NCBI GenBank assembly: GCA_022562855.1
Contig: JADFON010000011.1
Span: forward strand, 1 to 14,108
Source of the DNA: Candidatus Zhuqueibacterota bacterium
GTDB taxonomy: Bacteria > SM23-31
Length of the DNA stretch: 14,108 bases
Reading direction: 5' to 3'
Made by a program: the position numbers and the translations under genes. Of this stretch, positions 1 to 7,634 are shown piece after piece (within the stretch, counting starts at the first letter, position 1; each line of letters starts with the position of its first letter). Below the pieces are notes generated by a model. It was not told the origin of the DNA, searched no databases, and worked only from the letters and a program-made list of their open reading frames with translations.

Positions 1-343
1 TCAAAGCTCATTCAAACAACTTTTTAGACAAAAGTCTTAGATTAACTTTTGGATTGAGTTTCATGATGCCCCTTTTCGTTTTTTATACTATAAAGAACAA
101 AAGCAAAAATCGTACCAGTGAAAGATATAGTGCCGTAATCCCTGTAATAACAGGTATTTGACTTTAATGGATTGCCGATTTTGGAATGCTTTTATTGCAG
201 GTTTGCATATAATTTTCTCAAAACTGCAATTAAAAATAAAAAGAAAAATAAAATGGGAGAATGAGGATTAGTTTCACTACGTTTACAAAAAAGGAGATTA
301 CCGCAGGTTTGATTGGGGTCTTATTTTTAGGAACGGTAAAACA
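1..343. other. Non-coding left edge, nothing assignable
   Basis: AT-rich stretch downstream of the minus-strand beta-propeller gene. I see no convincing gene, RNA or terminator. A short inverted repeat, CCTGT-aata-ACAGG at 141-154, has too short a stem and no T-run, so it is not called a terminator. An 18-codon minus-strand reading frame (64 down to 8) has an AAGGGG ribosome-binding-like sequence but no recognisable product. A plus-strand frame starting at 261 runs antisense into the neighbouring gene and looks spurious. Confidence 0.5.
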
Positions 344-1537
344 CTACATGATAATTCTATACTGCCGGATTATCATTTCTCTGAAGGAATCGATTAAATA
401 CAATCTGTCACCAAAAATCCTGAAATTATCGACAAAAGTATCGAGTTGAATCGTGGTGAGATGTATTCCCTCATTGTCATAAATTGTTAACTCATAAAGG
501 TCTGTATTAATTGCTTCCGATTTCGATATGATATTCACTGAGAAATCGCCCCCTTCATTCACAACGATATCACCTACTTCGGTTTTCTCATCGTCCCTCT
601 CGAGCCGTGTATAACTGATAAGCCAGATAGTGTTTTCCGGACCGGTTTGAATTGCTTTTGATACGGGAGTTGCTTCAGGAATCTCAACATCTATACTTTG
701 ACCGCCGACATTAACAGTCATCGAACGGGTTTTTACTCCCAGTTCATAATTCAGGGTCCTGTCGGAAGTAAATTGCAGTTGACCGTCAATTGAATATTTT
801 TCAAGTTTGTTTTGAAACAAGAAAGTTAGGTAAACAAAATTTTCATCAACGGCAAACAGCGCTACGTTTGCGGTAAAATTTAACATCGGATTATCATACT
901 TTGTAAATTCGCCGAATTCACTCACTTTTTTGCCGTCGGCATTATATACACTGACAACGTTGCCTTCAATATCTGTCGGCTGCGTCCCCGGTCTGATTCC
1001 CAAACTGCTATATATCATAGTACTGTCTTCTAAATGATAAAAATCGGTTGTGACCAAATCGGGTTTGATAAAATCAATTTCTTTTCCCTCCGGGTTAAAT
1101 AATTTTATTCCGGTTGAGAGTCCAACCATCGATGCAACGTATATATTGCCGTTATCCTCCACCTGCATACGTTGTGGAAGTTTGAATTCTCCCGGTCCTT
1201 CACCTTCGCGCCCGATTGTTTGCAGATATTTTCCGTCGCTCGTGTATTTTTGAATACGTATGTTTCCGGAATCAAGAATGTACACGTTACTATCCCCGTC
1301 AACACCCACATCGGTTGGGCGGAATAGTTGATAATTATCATCGTTTTCTTGGTCCCAGTCTCCGAAATTCCGGACGTGTTCGAGCGTGATTTTTTGATCG
1401 TTACCCCATTGCAGTCCCCTATTGTGGATGTTCTTTACACCTTCAACGATCTCTATAGTATATGTTTCTTCTTGGGATCCGCAAAAGATAAAACCTGCGA
1501 TCACCATAACCATTAATAGAAAGCAATATTTTTTCAT
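344..1537 (-). CDS. Secreted six-bladed beta-propeller / NHL-repeat protein, probable lipoprotein
   Basis: The product is a 397-residue exported protein of the 6-bladed beta-propeller (NHL-like) family common in Bacteroidota and relatives. Its molecular role is generally unknown; such propellers are usually periplasmic or surface binding scaffolds. The start is placed at the ATG at 1537, not the in-frame ATG at 1576, because the signal peptide (MKKYCFLLMVMVIAGFIFC) begins there and an AAAAGG sequence lies about 10 nt upstream. Cys19 followed by G-S could be the lipidated residue, but the lipobox (F-I-F-C) is poor, so lipidation is uncertain. NHL-type blades are visible at about residues 70-118 (RPTDVGVD, NVYILDSGN, IQKYTSDGKY, EGEGPGEF) and 119-160 (LPQRMQVEDNGNIYVAS). 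Later blades are more diverged. It ends with TAG. It is divergent from the DUF2911 gene and shares a 372-bp intergenic region with it. Confidence 0.85.
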   Translation of the reverse strand: MKKYCFLLMVMVIAGFIFCGSQEETYTIEIVEGVKNIHNRGLQWGNDQKITLEHVRNFGDWDQENDDNYQLFRPTDVGVDGDSNVYILDSGNIRIQKYTSDGKYLQTIGREGEGPGEFKLPQRMQVEDNGNIYVASMVGLSTGIKLFNPEGKEIDFIKPDLVTTDFYHLEDSTMIYSSLGIRPGTQPTDIEGNVVSVYNADGKKVSEFGEFTKYDNPMLNFTANVALFAVDENFVYLTFLFQNKLEKYSIDGQLQFTSDRTLNYELGVKTRSMTVNVGGQSIDVEIPEATPVSKAIQTGPENTIWLISYTRLERDDEKTEVGDIVVNEGGDFSVNIISKSEAINTDLYELTIYDNEGIHLTTIQLDTFVDNFRIFGDRLYLIDSFREMIIRQYRIIM

Positions 1538-1844
1538 GATAGTAATACCTTTTCCGTTTTTTTTGGCAAAAACCACTTTAACCTTAGCATTAAATTCTCA
1601 ATTATGGTGTGAATCAATAAATGTATCAATTCAAAAATAAAGATACAATGGATTTTATGAACAGTTATGGGAACATTATGCCCACTTTAATTGTTGTATC
1701 AATATTAAATTGTGCACTCTGTTTGTTGAAATTAAAGGATAAATAGGAAATTCTTTTCTTATATTGCATCAAATAGAGCAACAGGCGCGTATAAATCTCT
1801 TGATATTCTGCTTCATTTAATCTATTTTCAAATTCATTTCCATA

Positions 1845-1869
1845 TTTATAGAAAATTAAATTCTATAAA
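1845..1869 (+). promoter_or_regulatory. 9-bp inverted repeat in the leader of the DUF2911 gene
   Basis: TTTATAGAA (1845-1853) and TTCTATAAA (1861-1869) form a perfect 9-bp inverted repeat with a 7-nt AT-only spacer, 41 bp before the start codon. It could be an operator or a weak leader hairpin, or chance in AT-rich DNA. The rest of the 372-bp divergent intergenic region (1538-1909) must hold promoters for both flanking genes, but I cannot assign -10/-35 or Bacteroidota-type promoter boxes with confidence. Confidence 0.3.
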
Positions 1870-1896
1870 CATAATCCAAATAATACTTAAAATAAT

Positions 1897-1902
1897 GGAG
1901 GA
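1897..1902 (+). promoter_or_regulatory. Ribosome-binding site that fixes the DUF2911 start
   Basis: GGAGGA lies 7 nt before the ATG at 1910. An in-frame ATG at 1895 overlaps this sequence, has no RBS of its own, and would add MEEEP in front of the signal peptide. The Shine-Dalgarno placement therefore selects 1910. Confidence 0.85.
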
Positions 1903-1909
1903 AGAACCA

Positions 1910-2473
1910 ATGATCAATAAATTAACTAAAGCACTTTTAGTGTTTGCAGTAGTAGTTTCATTCCTGTCATCAACGGAGGCTTATTCCTGGCAGCAAGCCC
2001 TTCCAAGTCCTAAAGCTTCGGTAATGCAGATAATCAAAACAACGGAGATTACCGTTGTATACCACCGTCCGTCTGTTACTCCACCGCCGGGTTCGCAAAG
2101 AACATCGAGTGTAATCTGGGGTGAAGGCGTTCCTTACAGTAAGGTATGGCGCGCAGGTGCAAATAATGCAACAACAATTGAATTCGGCAAGGATGTTACC
2201 ATTCAGGGAGAAGATTTAGCTGCAGGTTTGTATAGTTTCTGGGTTATACCGGAACGGGATGAATGGACTTTGATTTTTAGCAGCGAGCCTGATGTATGGG
2301 GCTTAGCTTATCCTGGAATAGACAATGATGTCTTGCGGGTAAAAACCAAACCGGAAACAGCCGAACACCTGGAGAGACTGGCTTATTACTTTTCTGAAGT
2401 GCTTTCAGATTCAGGAGTTCTTTATCTGCATTGGGAAAAAATAAGAGTTCCGATCAATATTAAAGTTAAATAG
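1910..2473 (+). CDS. DUF2911 family exported protein
   Basis: The product is a 187-residue protein with a Sec signal peptide (about residues 1-24: K5/K8 n-region, LLVFAVVVSFLSS core, probable cleavage after S-T-E-A). It is recognised as DUF2911 from the core order: YHRPSV at 51-56, I-W-G-E-G-VPYSKVWRAGAN at 69-85, ATTIEFGKDVTIQGEDLAAG at 87-106, and LYSFWVIPERDEWTLIFS at 107-124. The family is widespread in Bacteroidota and allied phyla, is extracytoplasmic, and has no established biochemical function. Length is typical for the single-domain form. The gene stands alone on the plus strand with a strong GGAGGA ribosome-binding site. The nearest plus-strand intrinsic terminator is 260 nt past the stop. 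Confidence 0.88.
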   Translation: MINKLTKALLVFAVVVSFLSSTEAYSWQQALPSPKASVMQIIKTTEITVVYHRPSVTPPPGSQRTSSVIWGEGVPYSKVWRAGANNATTIEFGKDVTIQGEDLAAGLYSFWVIPERDEWTLIFSSEPDVWGLAYPGIDNDVLRVKTKPETAEHLERLAYYFSEVLSDSGVLYLHWEKIRVPINIKVK

Positions 2474-2539
2474 CAGTTCGATGTCAAATTTTAGGATTTA
2501 AGACGTTATAATCAACGCCCAAAAACCCCCCACATGAAG

Positions 2540-2602
2540 GCGCAACAGAGCGGCAGCGGGTGCCGCCCATGCCTTATTGCGCATCAATCTCTAATAGCAT
2601 AA
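2540..2602. other. GC-rich nested-hairpin island of unknown function
   Basis: Within AT-rich flanks, GCGGCA (2550-2555) and TGCCGC (2561-2566) form a 6-bp hairpin with a GCGGG loop. It is nested inside GCGCAA (2540-2545) pairing with TTGCGC (2577-2582). A further CGCAT (2580-2584) / ATGCG (2598-2602) repeat lies to the right. Composition and structure differ from the surroundings. It could be a REP-like extragenic palindrome, a structured RNA, or a remnant of a mobile element; no family is recognised. Confidence 0.4.
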
Positions 2603-2733
2603 TGCGTAACAACTAAAAGTTAAGTGAAAAGCAGCGTGATTGGAACGGAAAGAAAAATTTATTTTTCAGGTAAATTGCAAATACTTTATACGAGTATAGC
2701 GTCTTAAATTATTCTAAATTCGAATGAGATTTT

Positions 2734-2767
2734 AAGGGGCAAATAATCAATTATTTGCCCCTTTTTT
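2734..2767 (+). terminator. Rho-independent terminator
   Basis: The arms at 2734-2746 and 2751-2763 (AAGGGGCAAATAA / TTATTTGCCCCTT) form a perfect 13-bp stem with a 4-nt TCAA loop. The T-run continues through 2767. Orientation fits plus-strand transcripts, so it ends either the DUF2911 message or a short transcript from the 2474-2733 region. It insulates the kinase gene downstream. Confidence 0.88.
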
Positions 2768-3013
2768 ATACCATTCATTATAACCGTATTTTAAAGGATT
2801 GAATGAGTGGGAATCCGCAATTTGCTACGTAAAAAACCTCTTAAACGTTGTGCTTAAAACATAATTTAATAGCAGATTAGGTCGTGGCTTGGTTTTTGCA
2901 AGAAGTTGCAGAGTAATTATGTTGGCAAGCATTACCGCATATATAGGGTCGCAAAAAAAGCGCGCAGTCACACTTAAACCGATAATCCTCTTTTTACAAT
3001 AGTAGAATTTACA

Positions 3014-5611
3014 ATGTCAATATCTGAACAATCGATTAATGATATAAAGAACGACGAAAAGGTTCGATGTAAGATGTATGAATCGGATCGAAAACTGTCA
3101 TTCTCATGCCTTGTAAAAATTGCCGGATACTCATTAGCCCTGGTATCTACCCAGATCAACGCTTTTGTGGATTTAATAGTCAAACCTGAAATGTCCTATT
3201 TTGATATTAGTCATCTGATAGTCGGTGGTGCATCCGGAATCATCATTTATGTTGCAACATATTTATTTGCCAACCATATTTGTAATATCGAGAATAAAAG
3301 AAAACTGACTCAAAGCGCAATTAATTCCTTACTGAGGTCTATTTCCGCCTTAACCGGGAACGATTATTTAATTGAGCTTACGAGGCAAGTATCTAAAATA
3401 TTTAATACAAATTATACATTTATTACGAAAGTTTGTGAAAACGGAAACTTTCGGACCATAGCTTTTTTGAAAGATAACGAACTACGGGAAAACTTTGAAT
3501 ATGAATTAAAAGATACACCTTGTGAATTTGTGAATGAAAAAGGTCCACAATTCTTTGGTGAAAACATTCAGGGATTATTCCCGAAAGATAAATGGCTTCA
3601 GGACGAAGGGATAGAGAGCTATTACGCCGTTCCATTTTTTGATTTATCGGGAAAAGTATCCGGACATATGGGTGTGATGGATTCAAAGCGATTAATGAAA
3701 AATGATTCCCTGTTTTCACTTTTAGAGACCCTGGCAAAGACCGCCGGGATCGAGATTGACCGGATGAAATCTGAACAAGCCCTCAGGGACAGTGAAAATC
3801 AATTTCGAACGCTTTTTGAGCACGCCAGTGAAGCGCTTTTCTTAATAAACTCCGAAGGAAGATTCGTAGATGTAAACCAAAGGGCATGCAATAGTTTAAA
3901 TTACTCAAGAAAAAAACTTCTTTCAATGTTTATACCGGACGTGGACTCGATGCACACAATCGAGTTCTTCAAAAAAACATTCAAAGAACTCAAAAATCAA
4001 CCACCCGTAACAATAGTAAGCAAGCATAGAAGAAAAGATGGGTCATTGTTCCCTGTTGAAATCCGTTCCGGATGTATAGAGATGAAGGGGATACCACATA
4101 TTTTTTCAATGGTGCGCGATATATCCTACCGGGAAAAATCTGAGGAAGAATTGAAAAAACTCTCAACCGCGGTAGAGCAGACGGCAGATAATGTTATTAT
4201 TACCGATATAAACGGTGTTATAGAATATGTAAATCCCGCCTTCGAAACTCTGACGGGATACAGAGCGAAGGAGGTTATTGGTAAAACCCCCAGAGTTCTT
4301 AGATCAGGAGGTCATGATAAAAAATATTATAAAAACCTGTGGAATACTATTTTAAACGGAAAAGTTTTTAGAGGAATACTGATTAACAAGAAAAAAGACG
4401 GCAAGCTATTTTACGAAGAAAAAACAATAACACCTTTGAAAGACAAAGAAGGAAATATAACCCATTTTCTTTCCACCGGTAAAGATATTACAGAGCGGAA
4501 GTCATCCGAAATAGCATTAAAAGAAAGTGAAGAACATCTTTCGAGCATTTACAATTCAGTCAGTGACGCTATTTTTGTCATTGATCCAAAAAAACAGTGT
4601 ATAGTTGAGTCAAACAAGCAAGCCTCCAAAATTACGGGATATAGTTTAAACGAATTAGTCGGTATGAAAGTAAAGGATTTGCATCCAGACGACATGAATA
4701 TTATATCAGAAGTTTTTGAAGTTGTATTGGGGAAAGGTTCAGCGCGCAGCAACCAATTCTCCTGCCGCAAAAAAAACGGAGATACTATTCCGATGGAGTT
4801 GTCGTGCGCCCGTTTAATTATCAAAGACAAAGTATTTATTTTAGCCTCAGCACGGGATATTTCCGAAAGACAGATAGCGGAGAAGAAGCGTGCGGAAGCG
4901 ATTCTCATGACGGAAAAGGCTGCCCGGCTTTCTTCACTCGGGACAATGGCTGCAGGGATTTCCCATGAAATAAATCAACCGCTCACAGCCTTAAAAATTA
5001 GAGTAGATGGAATGCTGATGTGGGATATGTCTAAGAAAAAGATTGAAATTGACAATCTCAGGAATAATCTACAATTCGTTTCCGATCAGGTCGATCGAAT
5101 CGATGATATTATCAAACAGATGCGCGTTTTAGCAAGTAACAAAAAAGCCGAAACAGGAGAAAATGTTAACATCAATATGGTTATTAGAAACAGCCTTTCT
5201 TTGATTCGGCAAAAAATCTCTTCGAAGGGTATAATGGTAGATCTTGTGCTTGCAGAAGATTTACCGGATTTTAACGGACGTTTAACCTCCATGCAGCAGG
5301 TTGTTATAAATCTCGCCTTTAATGCTATAGACGCAATGGATTCAATTAATAATAATAATAAAAAGATTACGTTCGCAACAAATTTTGAAAATGATAAATG
5401 CCTGTTAAAAATCCGCGACAACGGTCCGGGAATAAGTGAAGAAGATTTAGACCAGATATTTGACCCTTTTTTTTCAAATAAAAGCAATGGTGACGGAATG
5501 GGGATAGGTCTTTCGGTAACACAGCAAATCGTAATTTCACTGGGGGGTACCATAAAGGCGGAAAACAATAAAGAAGGCGGCGCCTGTTTTACAGTTGCCA
5601 TTCCTGTTTAG
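3014..5611 (+). CDS. Membrane-anchored GAF/PAS sensor histidine kinase (orphan)
   Basis: The product is an 865-residue kinase predicted to autophosphorylate on histidine and pass the phosphate to an unknown response regulator. Order of domains: a short cytosolic N-terminus; two hydrophobic segments (about 31-55 and 67-90) with only a few residues between; a GAF-like domain (about 105-250); and three PAS domains (about 262-373, 383-495, 506-620). A short coiled linker and HisKA follow, with the H-box SLGTMAAGISHEINQPLTAL (phosphoacceptor His651), then HATPase_c. The ATPase domain has N-box NLAFNAIDAM (764-775), G1 DNGPGI (802-807), F-box DPFF (817-820) and G2 GDGMGIGL (826-833). All catalytic boxes are intact. 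There is no receiver domain and no neighbouring regulator gene. The HEINQPL H-box resembles DctB/FixL-type kinases. With almost no periplasmic loop, sensing is probably cytosolic or in the membrane via GAF/PAS. No clear Shine-Dalgarno precedes the ATG at 3014; Met21 is an alternative start. Confidence 0.92.
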   Translation: MSISEQSINDIKNDEKVRCKMYESDRKLSFSCLVKIAGYSLALVSTQINAFVDLIVKPEMSYFDISHLIVGGASGIIIYVATYLFANHICNIENKRKLTQSAINSLLRSISALTGNDYLIELTRQVSKIFNTNYTFITKVCENGNFRTIAFLKDNELRENFEYELKDTPCEFVNEKGPQFFGENIQGLFPKDKWLQDEGIESYYAVPFFDLSGKVSGHMGVMDSKRLMKNDSLFSLLETLAKTAGIEIDRMKSEQALRDSENQFRTLFEHASEALFLINSEGRFVDVNQRACNSLNYSRKKLLSMFIPDVDSMHTIEFFKKTFKELKNQPPVTIVSKHRRKDGSLFPVEIRSGCIEMKGIPHIFSMVRDISYREKSEEELKKLSTAVEQTADNVIITDINGVIEYVNPAFETLTGYRAKEVIGKTPRVLRSGGHDKKYYKNLWNTILNGKVFRGILINKKKDGKLFYEEKTITPLKDKEGNITHFLSTGKDITERKSSEIALKESEEHLSSIYNSVSDAIFVIDPKKQCIVESNKQASKITGYSLNELVGMKVKDLHPDDMNIISEVFEVVLGKGSARSNQFSCRKKNGDTIPMELSCARLIIKDKVFILASARDISERQIAEKKRAEAILMTEKAARLSSLGTMAAGISHEINQPLTALKIRVDGMLMWDMSKKKIEIDNLRNNLQFVSDQVDRIDDIIKQMRVLASNKKAETGENVNINMVIRNSLSLIRQKISSKGIMVDLVLAEDLPDFNGRLTSMQQVVINLAFNAIDAMDSINNNNKKITFATNFENDKCLLKIRDNGPGISEEDLDQIFDPFFSNKSNGDGMGIGLSVTQQIVISLGGTIKAENNKEGGACFTVAIPV

Positions 5612-5918
5612 ATTTATTGTATTCCTAACCTAATTCTCCGGAGTATATATTGCAGATATTAATACACATCAACAATTAGGGCAATCCTTCAACGTACATC
5701 CTTTTCTATATAGGTAAAAGTAACTCCTCCTCAACAATAAAACAAAATTTTTTAATTACCTCTCCAGCTTCAATGTAATATTTCTTCGCAGATAGTCCGC
5801 TGTTTAGACTGCGAATCATATGCAAAGAAAATTTGTCCAAATTCTTATTCAGAGTTTGACATTATGGGATTTTACCTTTACATTTCGCAATCTTTATATC
5901 GAAATGTTATTAATTGAT

Positions 5919-6169
5919 ACCCGTTGTGCTAATTAATATTTGAAGGAATATATGCGTTTTTGCTTTTTTTAAGGCAAACTTTTTACGTCATTTCGACCGT
6001 AGTCCTGATTTTATTGTGAAAAATCAGGACGAAGTGGAGAAATCTCGCCATAAAGATGTCTCGACTACGCTCGACATGACAACATCGTTAAAACTTAAGT
6101 ATATGTTGTTTAAACAGTTATGGTGTCAATGTCCCTGGATTACAGAAATACACTAAATGCACAACGGGT
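5919..6169. repeat. MITE-like element bounded by 11-bp inverted repeats
   Basis: ACCCGTTGTGC at 5919-5929 and GCACAACGGGT at 6159-6169 are perfect inverted repeats 251 bp end to end. They enclose the 94-bp palindromic repeat at 5987-6080. There is no reading frame inside. No target-site duplication is visible directly outside the ends, so mobility is not shown. The pairing could be chance or the trace of an older insertion. Confidence 0.4.
5987..6080. repeat. Dispersed palindromic CATTTCGA-type repeat
   Basis: The arms GTCATTTCGACCGTAGTC (5987-6004) and GACTACGCTCGACATGAC (6063-6080) are complementary at 16 of 18 positions. Inside is a perfect 11-bp hairpin GTCCTGATTTT / AAAATCAGGAC (6002-6012 / 6020-6030, 7-nt loop), then a GAGA-AA-TCTC palindrome at 6037-6046. 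This wording ('CATTTCGACCG...GTGGAGAAATCTC...CTCGACATGAC') is, from memory, a multi-copy extragenic repeat in many FCB-group genomes. Copy number in this genome cannot be seen from one window. As RNA it would fold into a long hairpin between the convergent gene ends and might protect or terminate messages. Confidence 0.7.
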
Positions 6170-6197
6170 TAGACATAATAAAATATAACTGAAGAAG

Positions 6198-6785
6198 CTA
6201 ATCTGACGGAAAGAGTTCTCTTTCGATTATGTCACATATAATGTGCCCTATAGTGATGTGGCATTCCTGGATACGGGCGGTGGTGGTATTTGGAATGATG
6301 ATGTCTATATCTGCTTTGCCTTTCATTTTGCCGCCCGGGCTTCCGAGAAAAGCAACGGTATGTATGTCGAGAGATTTCGCGGATTCGAGAGCCTTGATTA
6401 CATTGCCGGAGTTACCCGAAGTACTGATACACACGAGGAGGTCTCCCGGCTTGCCAAGCGCTTCAACCTGCCTCGAAAAAATCGTGTCAAAACCGTAGTC
6501 GTTACCTCCTGCTGTCAAAACTGAAGAATTCGCGGTAAGCGCGAGGGCTGCTAACGGTTTCCGGTCAAAACGGGAAGATAGCCTTATAACAAGTTCGGCG
6601 ACAATATGCTGAGCATCGGAGGCGCTTCCCCCGTTTCCACAAAGCATTAACTTTCCGCCGCTGCGGAGTACGTCGGCACACAATATTCCGGCTTTTTCAA
6701 TATCAACTGCACATTTGTCGGAGGTTTCCTTTTTTGCCGAAGCGCTTTCGTTAAATGTGTTCCGTATTACTTCTGAATATTTCAT
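6198..6785 (-). CDS. gmhA: Sedoheptulose-7-phosphate isomerase (SIS domain)
   Basis: The 195-residue product is predicted to isomerise D-sedoheptulose 7-phosphate to D-glycero-D-manno-heptose 7-phosphate. This is the first step of the ADP- or GDP-heptose pathway for lipopolysaccharide or surface glycans, in the cytosol. The single SIS domain shows the phosphosugar loop CGNGGSASDAQH (49-60) with the following E64, the second loop STSGNSGNV (121-129), and the C-terminal signature TARIQECHITIGHIICD (169-185) holding the conserved histidines. Length matches GmhA (about 190-195). It is the last gene of the recX-alaS-pcrB-gmhA operon, 33 bp after pcrB. Only a weak AAGAG-type RBS precedes the ATG. 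DiaA-like SIS proteins are related, but the loop motifs favour GmhA. Other heptose-pathway genes are not in the window. Confidence 0.88.
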   Translation of the reverse strand: MKYSEVIRNTFNESASAKKETSDKCAVDIEKAGILCADVLRSGGKLMLCGNGGSASDAQHIVAELVIRLSSRFDRKPLAALALTANSSVLTAGGNDYGFDTIFSRQVEALGKPGDLLVCISTSGNSGNVIKALESAKSLDIHTVAFLGSPGGKMKGKADIDIIIPNTTTARIQECHITIGHIICDIIERELFPSD

Positions 6786-6818
6786 TGACTCTTGGCAGTA
6801 AAAAAGTAAATGCTCAAA

Positions 6819-7559
6819 TTAGTTGTGGATTGCCTTGGCGTATTCCAAAATTAAATTGTCTTTCCAATTGTTTTCAAGGGAATTGCCGACTACGATAATA
6901 TCGGCTCCCGCCGCGACCTTTGCCCTCGCCTGGTCAGGGGTCGTTATACCACCGCCAACAATCAAAGGGAGGCTGCAAATCTGATTTACTGCCCTTATCA
7001 TCTCGTCAGGTACGGTTTGCGGCGCTCCCGAACCGGCTTCAAGGTATATTAGTTTCAAGCCGATATACTCTGCCGCCAATGCATGGGCGGCGGCAATATC
7101 CGGTTTGTTTCGCGGTATCGGACGTGTATTGGAAATAAATTCTGTCGTCGATACACTGCTTGATTCTACCAGCATATATCCCGTCGCAATAGGCTCGATT
7201 TTGTTTTCCCTGATCGATGGCGCTGCAATCACGTGGTCGCCAAAAAGAAAATTGGGATTCCTGCCGCTTATGAGCGATAAAAACAAAATTGCATCCGCAT
7301 ACTGCGATACTTGCTTTGGACTGCCGGGAAAAAGTATCACAGGTATCTCGGAATGAGATTTTATCTGTTGTACCATTTTGTCGAAAGAATCATTAAGGAG
7401 CAAACTCGAACCGACAAATATCGCGTCTACATTCAGGTCCTTGCTCTTTTTTACAAAACCTTCAAGGCCCTGATATGGCGTCTTGTCCGGATCGATAAGG
7501 ACACAAAAAACGGCTCCTCGCTTTTTGATCGTATCTATTAGATAATTGAAGATATTCAC
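6819..7559 (-). CDS. pcrB: Geranylgeranylglyceryl-phosphate synthase family (PcrB/GGGPS, group II)
   Basis: The 246-residue TIM-barrel prenyltransferase joins a polyprenyl diphosphate to sn-glycerol-1-phosphate by an ether bond, the committed step of archaeal-type lipids. Visible motifs: FCVLIDPDK (18-26, Mg/diphosphate-binding Asp), LFLSLISGRNP (92-102), IYLEAGSGAP (171-180), LIVGGGITTP (199-208) and GADIIVVGNSLE (218-229), the last two forming the glycerol-phosphate site. The SGRNP and YLEAGSGA motifs resemble group-II enzymes from Bacteroidota and some archaea more than Bacillus PcrB; this family placement is from memory. Prenyl chain length cannot be read from sequence alone. It starts with GTG; an AAGG about 10 nt upstream is the likely RBS. 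It lies 75 bp after alaS and 33 bp before gmhA. Confidence 0.9.
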   Translation of the reverse strand: MNIFNYLIDTIKKRGAVFCVLIDPDKTPYQGLEGFVKKSKDLNVDAIFVGSSLLLNDSFDKMVQQIKSHSEIPVILFPGSPKQVSQYADAILFLSLISGRNPNFLFGDHVIAAPSIRENKIEPIATGYMLVESSSVSTTEFISNTRPIPRNKPDIAAAHALAAEYIGLKLIYLEAGSGAPQTVPDEMIRAVNQICSLPLIVGGGITTPDQARAKVAAGADIIVVGNSLENNWKDNLILEYAKAIHN

Positions 7560-7634
7560 GGTATCTTACCTTGGATTTGCGGCAGTGAGTGGCGGAATCC
7601 GGTAAATAATACGCTTCTTCCGGAAAATACCGGG

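Larger units (their letters stand above)
2474..3013. other. 540-bp gap between DUF2911 and kinase genes
   Basis: No coding sequence is supported. The gap holds a GC-rich palindromic island at 2540-2602, then a strong plus-strand intrinsic terminator at 2734-2767. After that come about 245 bp of AT-rich DNA that should contain the kinase promoter; no clear promoter boxes were recognised. A 9-bp sequence CGTTGTGCT at 2846-2854 recurs at 5922-5930 on the far side of the kinase gene. This may be chance. Confidence 0.5.
5612..6197. other. 586-bp non-coding region
   Basis: This gap separates the convergent kinase and gmhA genes. The first 300 bp are AT-rich with nothing recognisable beyond a short CTCCGGAG palindrome near 5636. 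No strong terminator for the kinase is visible. A weak TTTGC/GCAAA stem followed by TTTTT near 5958-5984 is the nearest candidate. The second half carries the nested repeat element at 5919-6169. Confidence 0.5.

Noticed and set aside
8-64. 18-codon minus-strand peptide with an AAGGGG ribosome-binding-like sequence
   Set aside because: Too short to support, no homology recognised, and it sits at the window edge.
261-449. 62-codon plus-strand reading frame with one hydrophobic stretch
   Set aside because: It runs antisense into the beta-propeller gene, has no properly spaced RBS and resembles no known family.
2504-2625. attC-like integron recombination site (GTTATAATCAACGCCC ... GCGTAACAAC around the GC-rich island)
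   Set aside because: The two ends are not properly complementary, the RYYYAAC end motif is absent, and no integrase or cassette array is present.
5086-5601. 171-codon minus-strand reading frame
   Set aside because: Antisense shadow of the kinase HisKA/HATPase region, whose catalytic motifs are clear on the plus strand.
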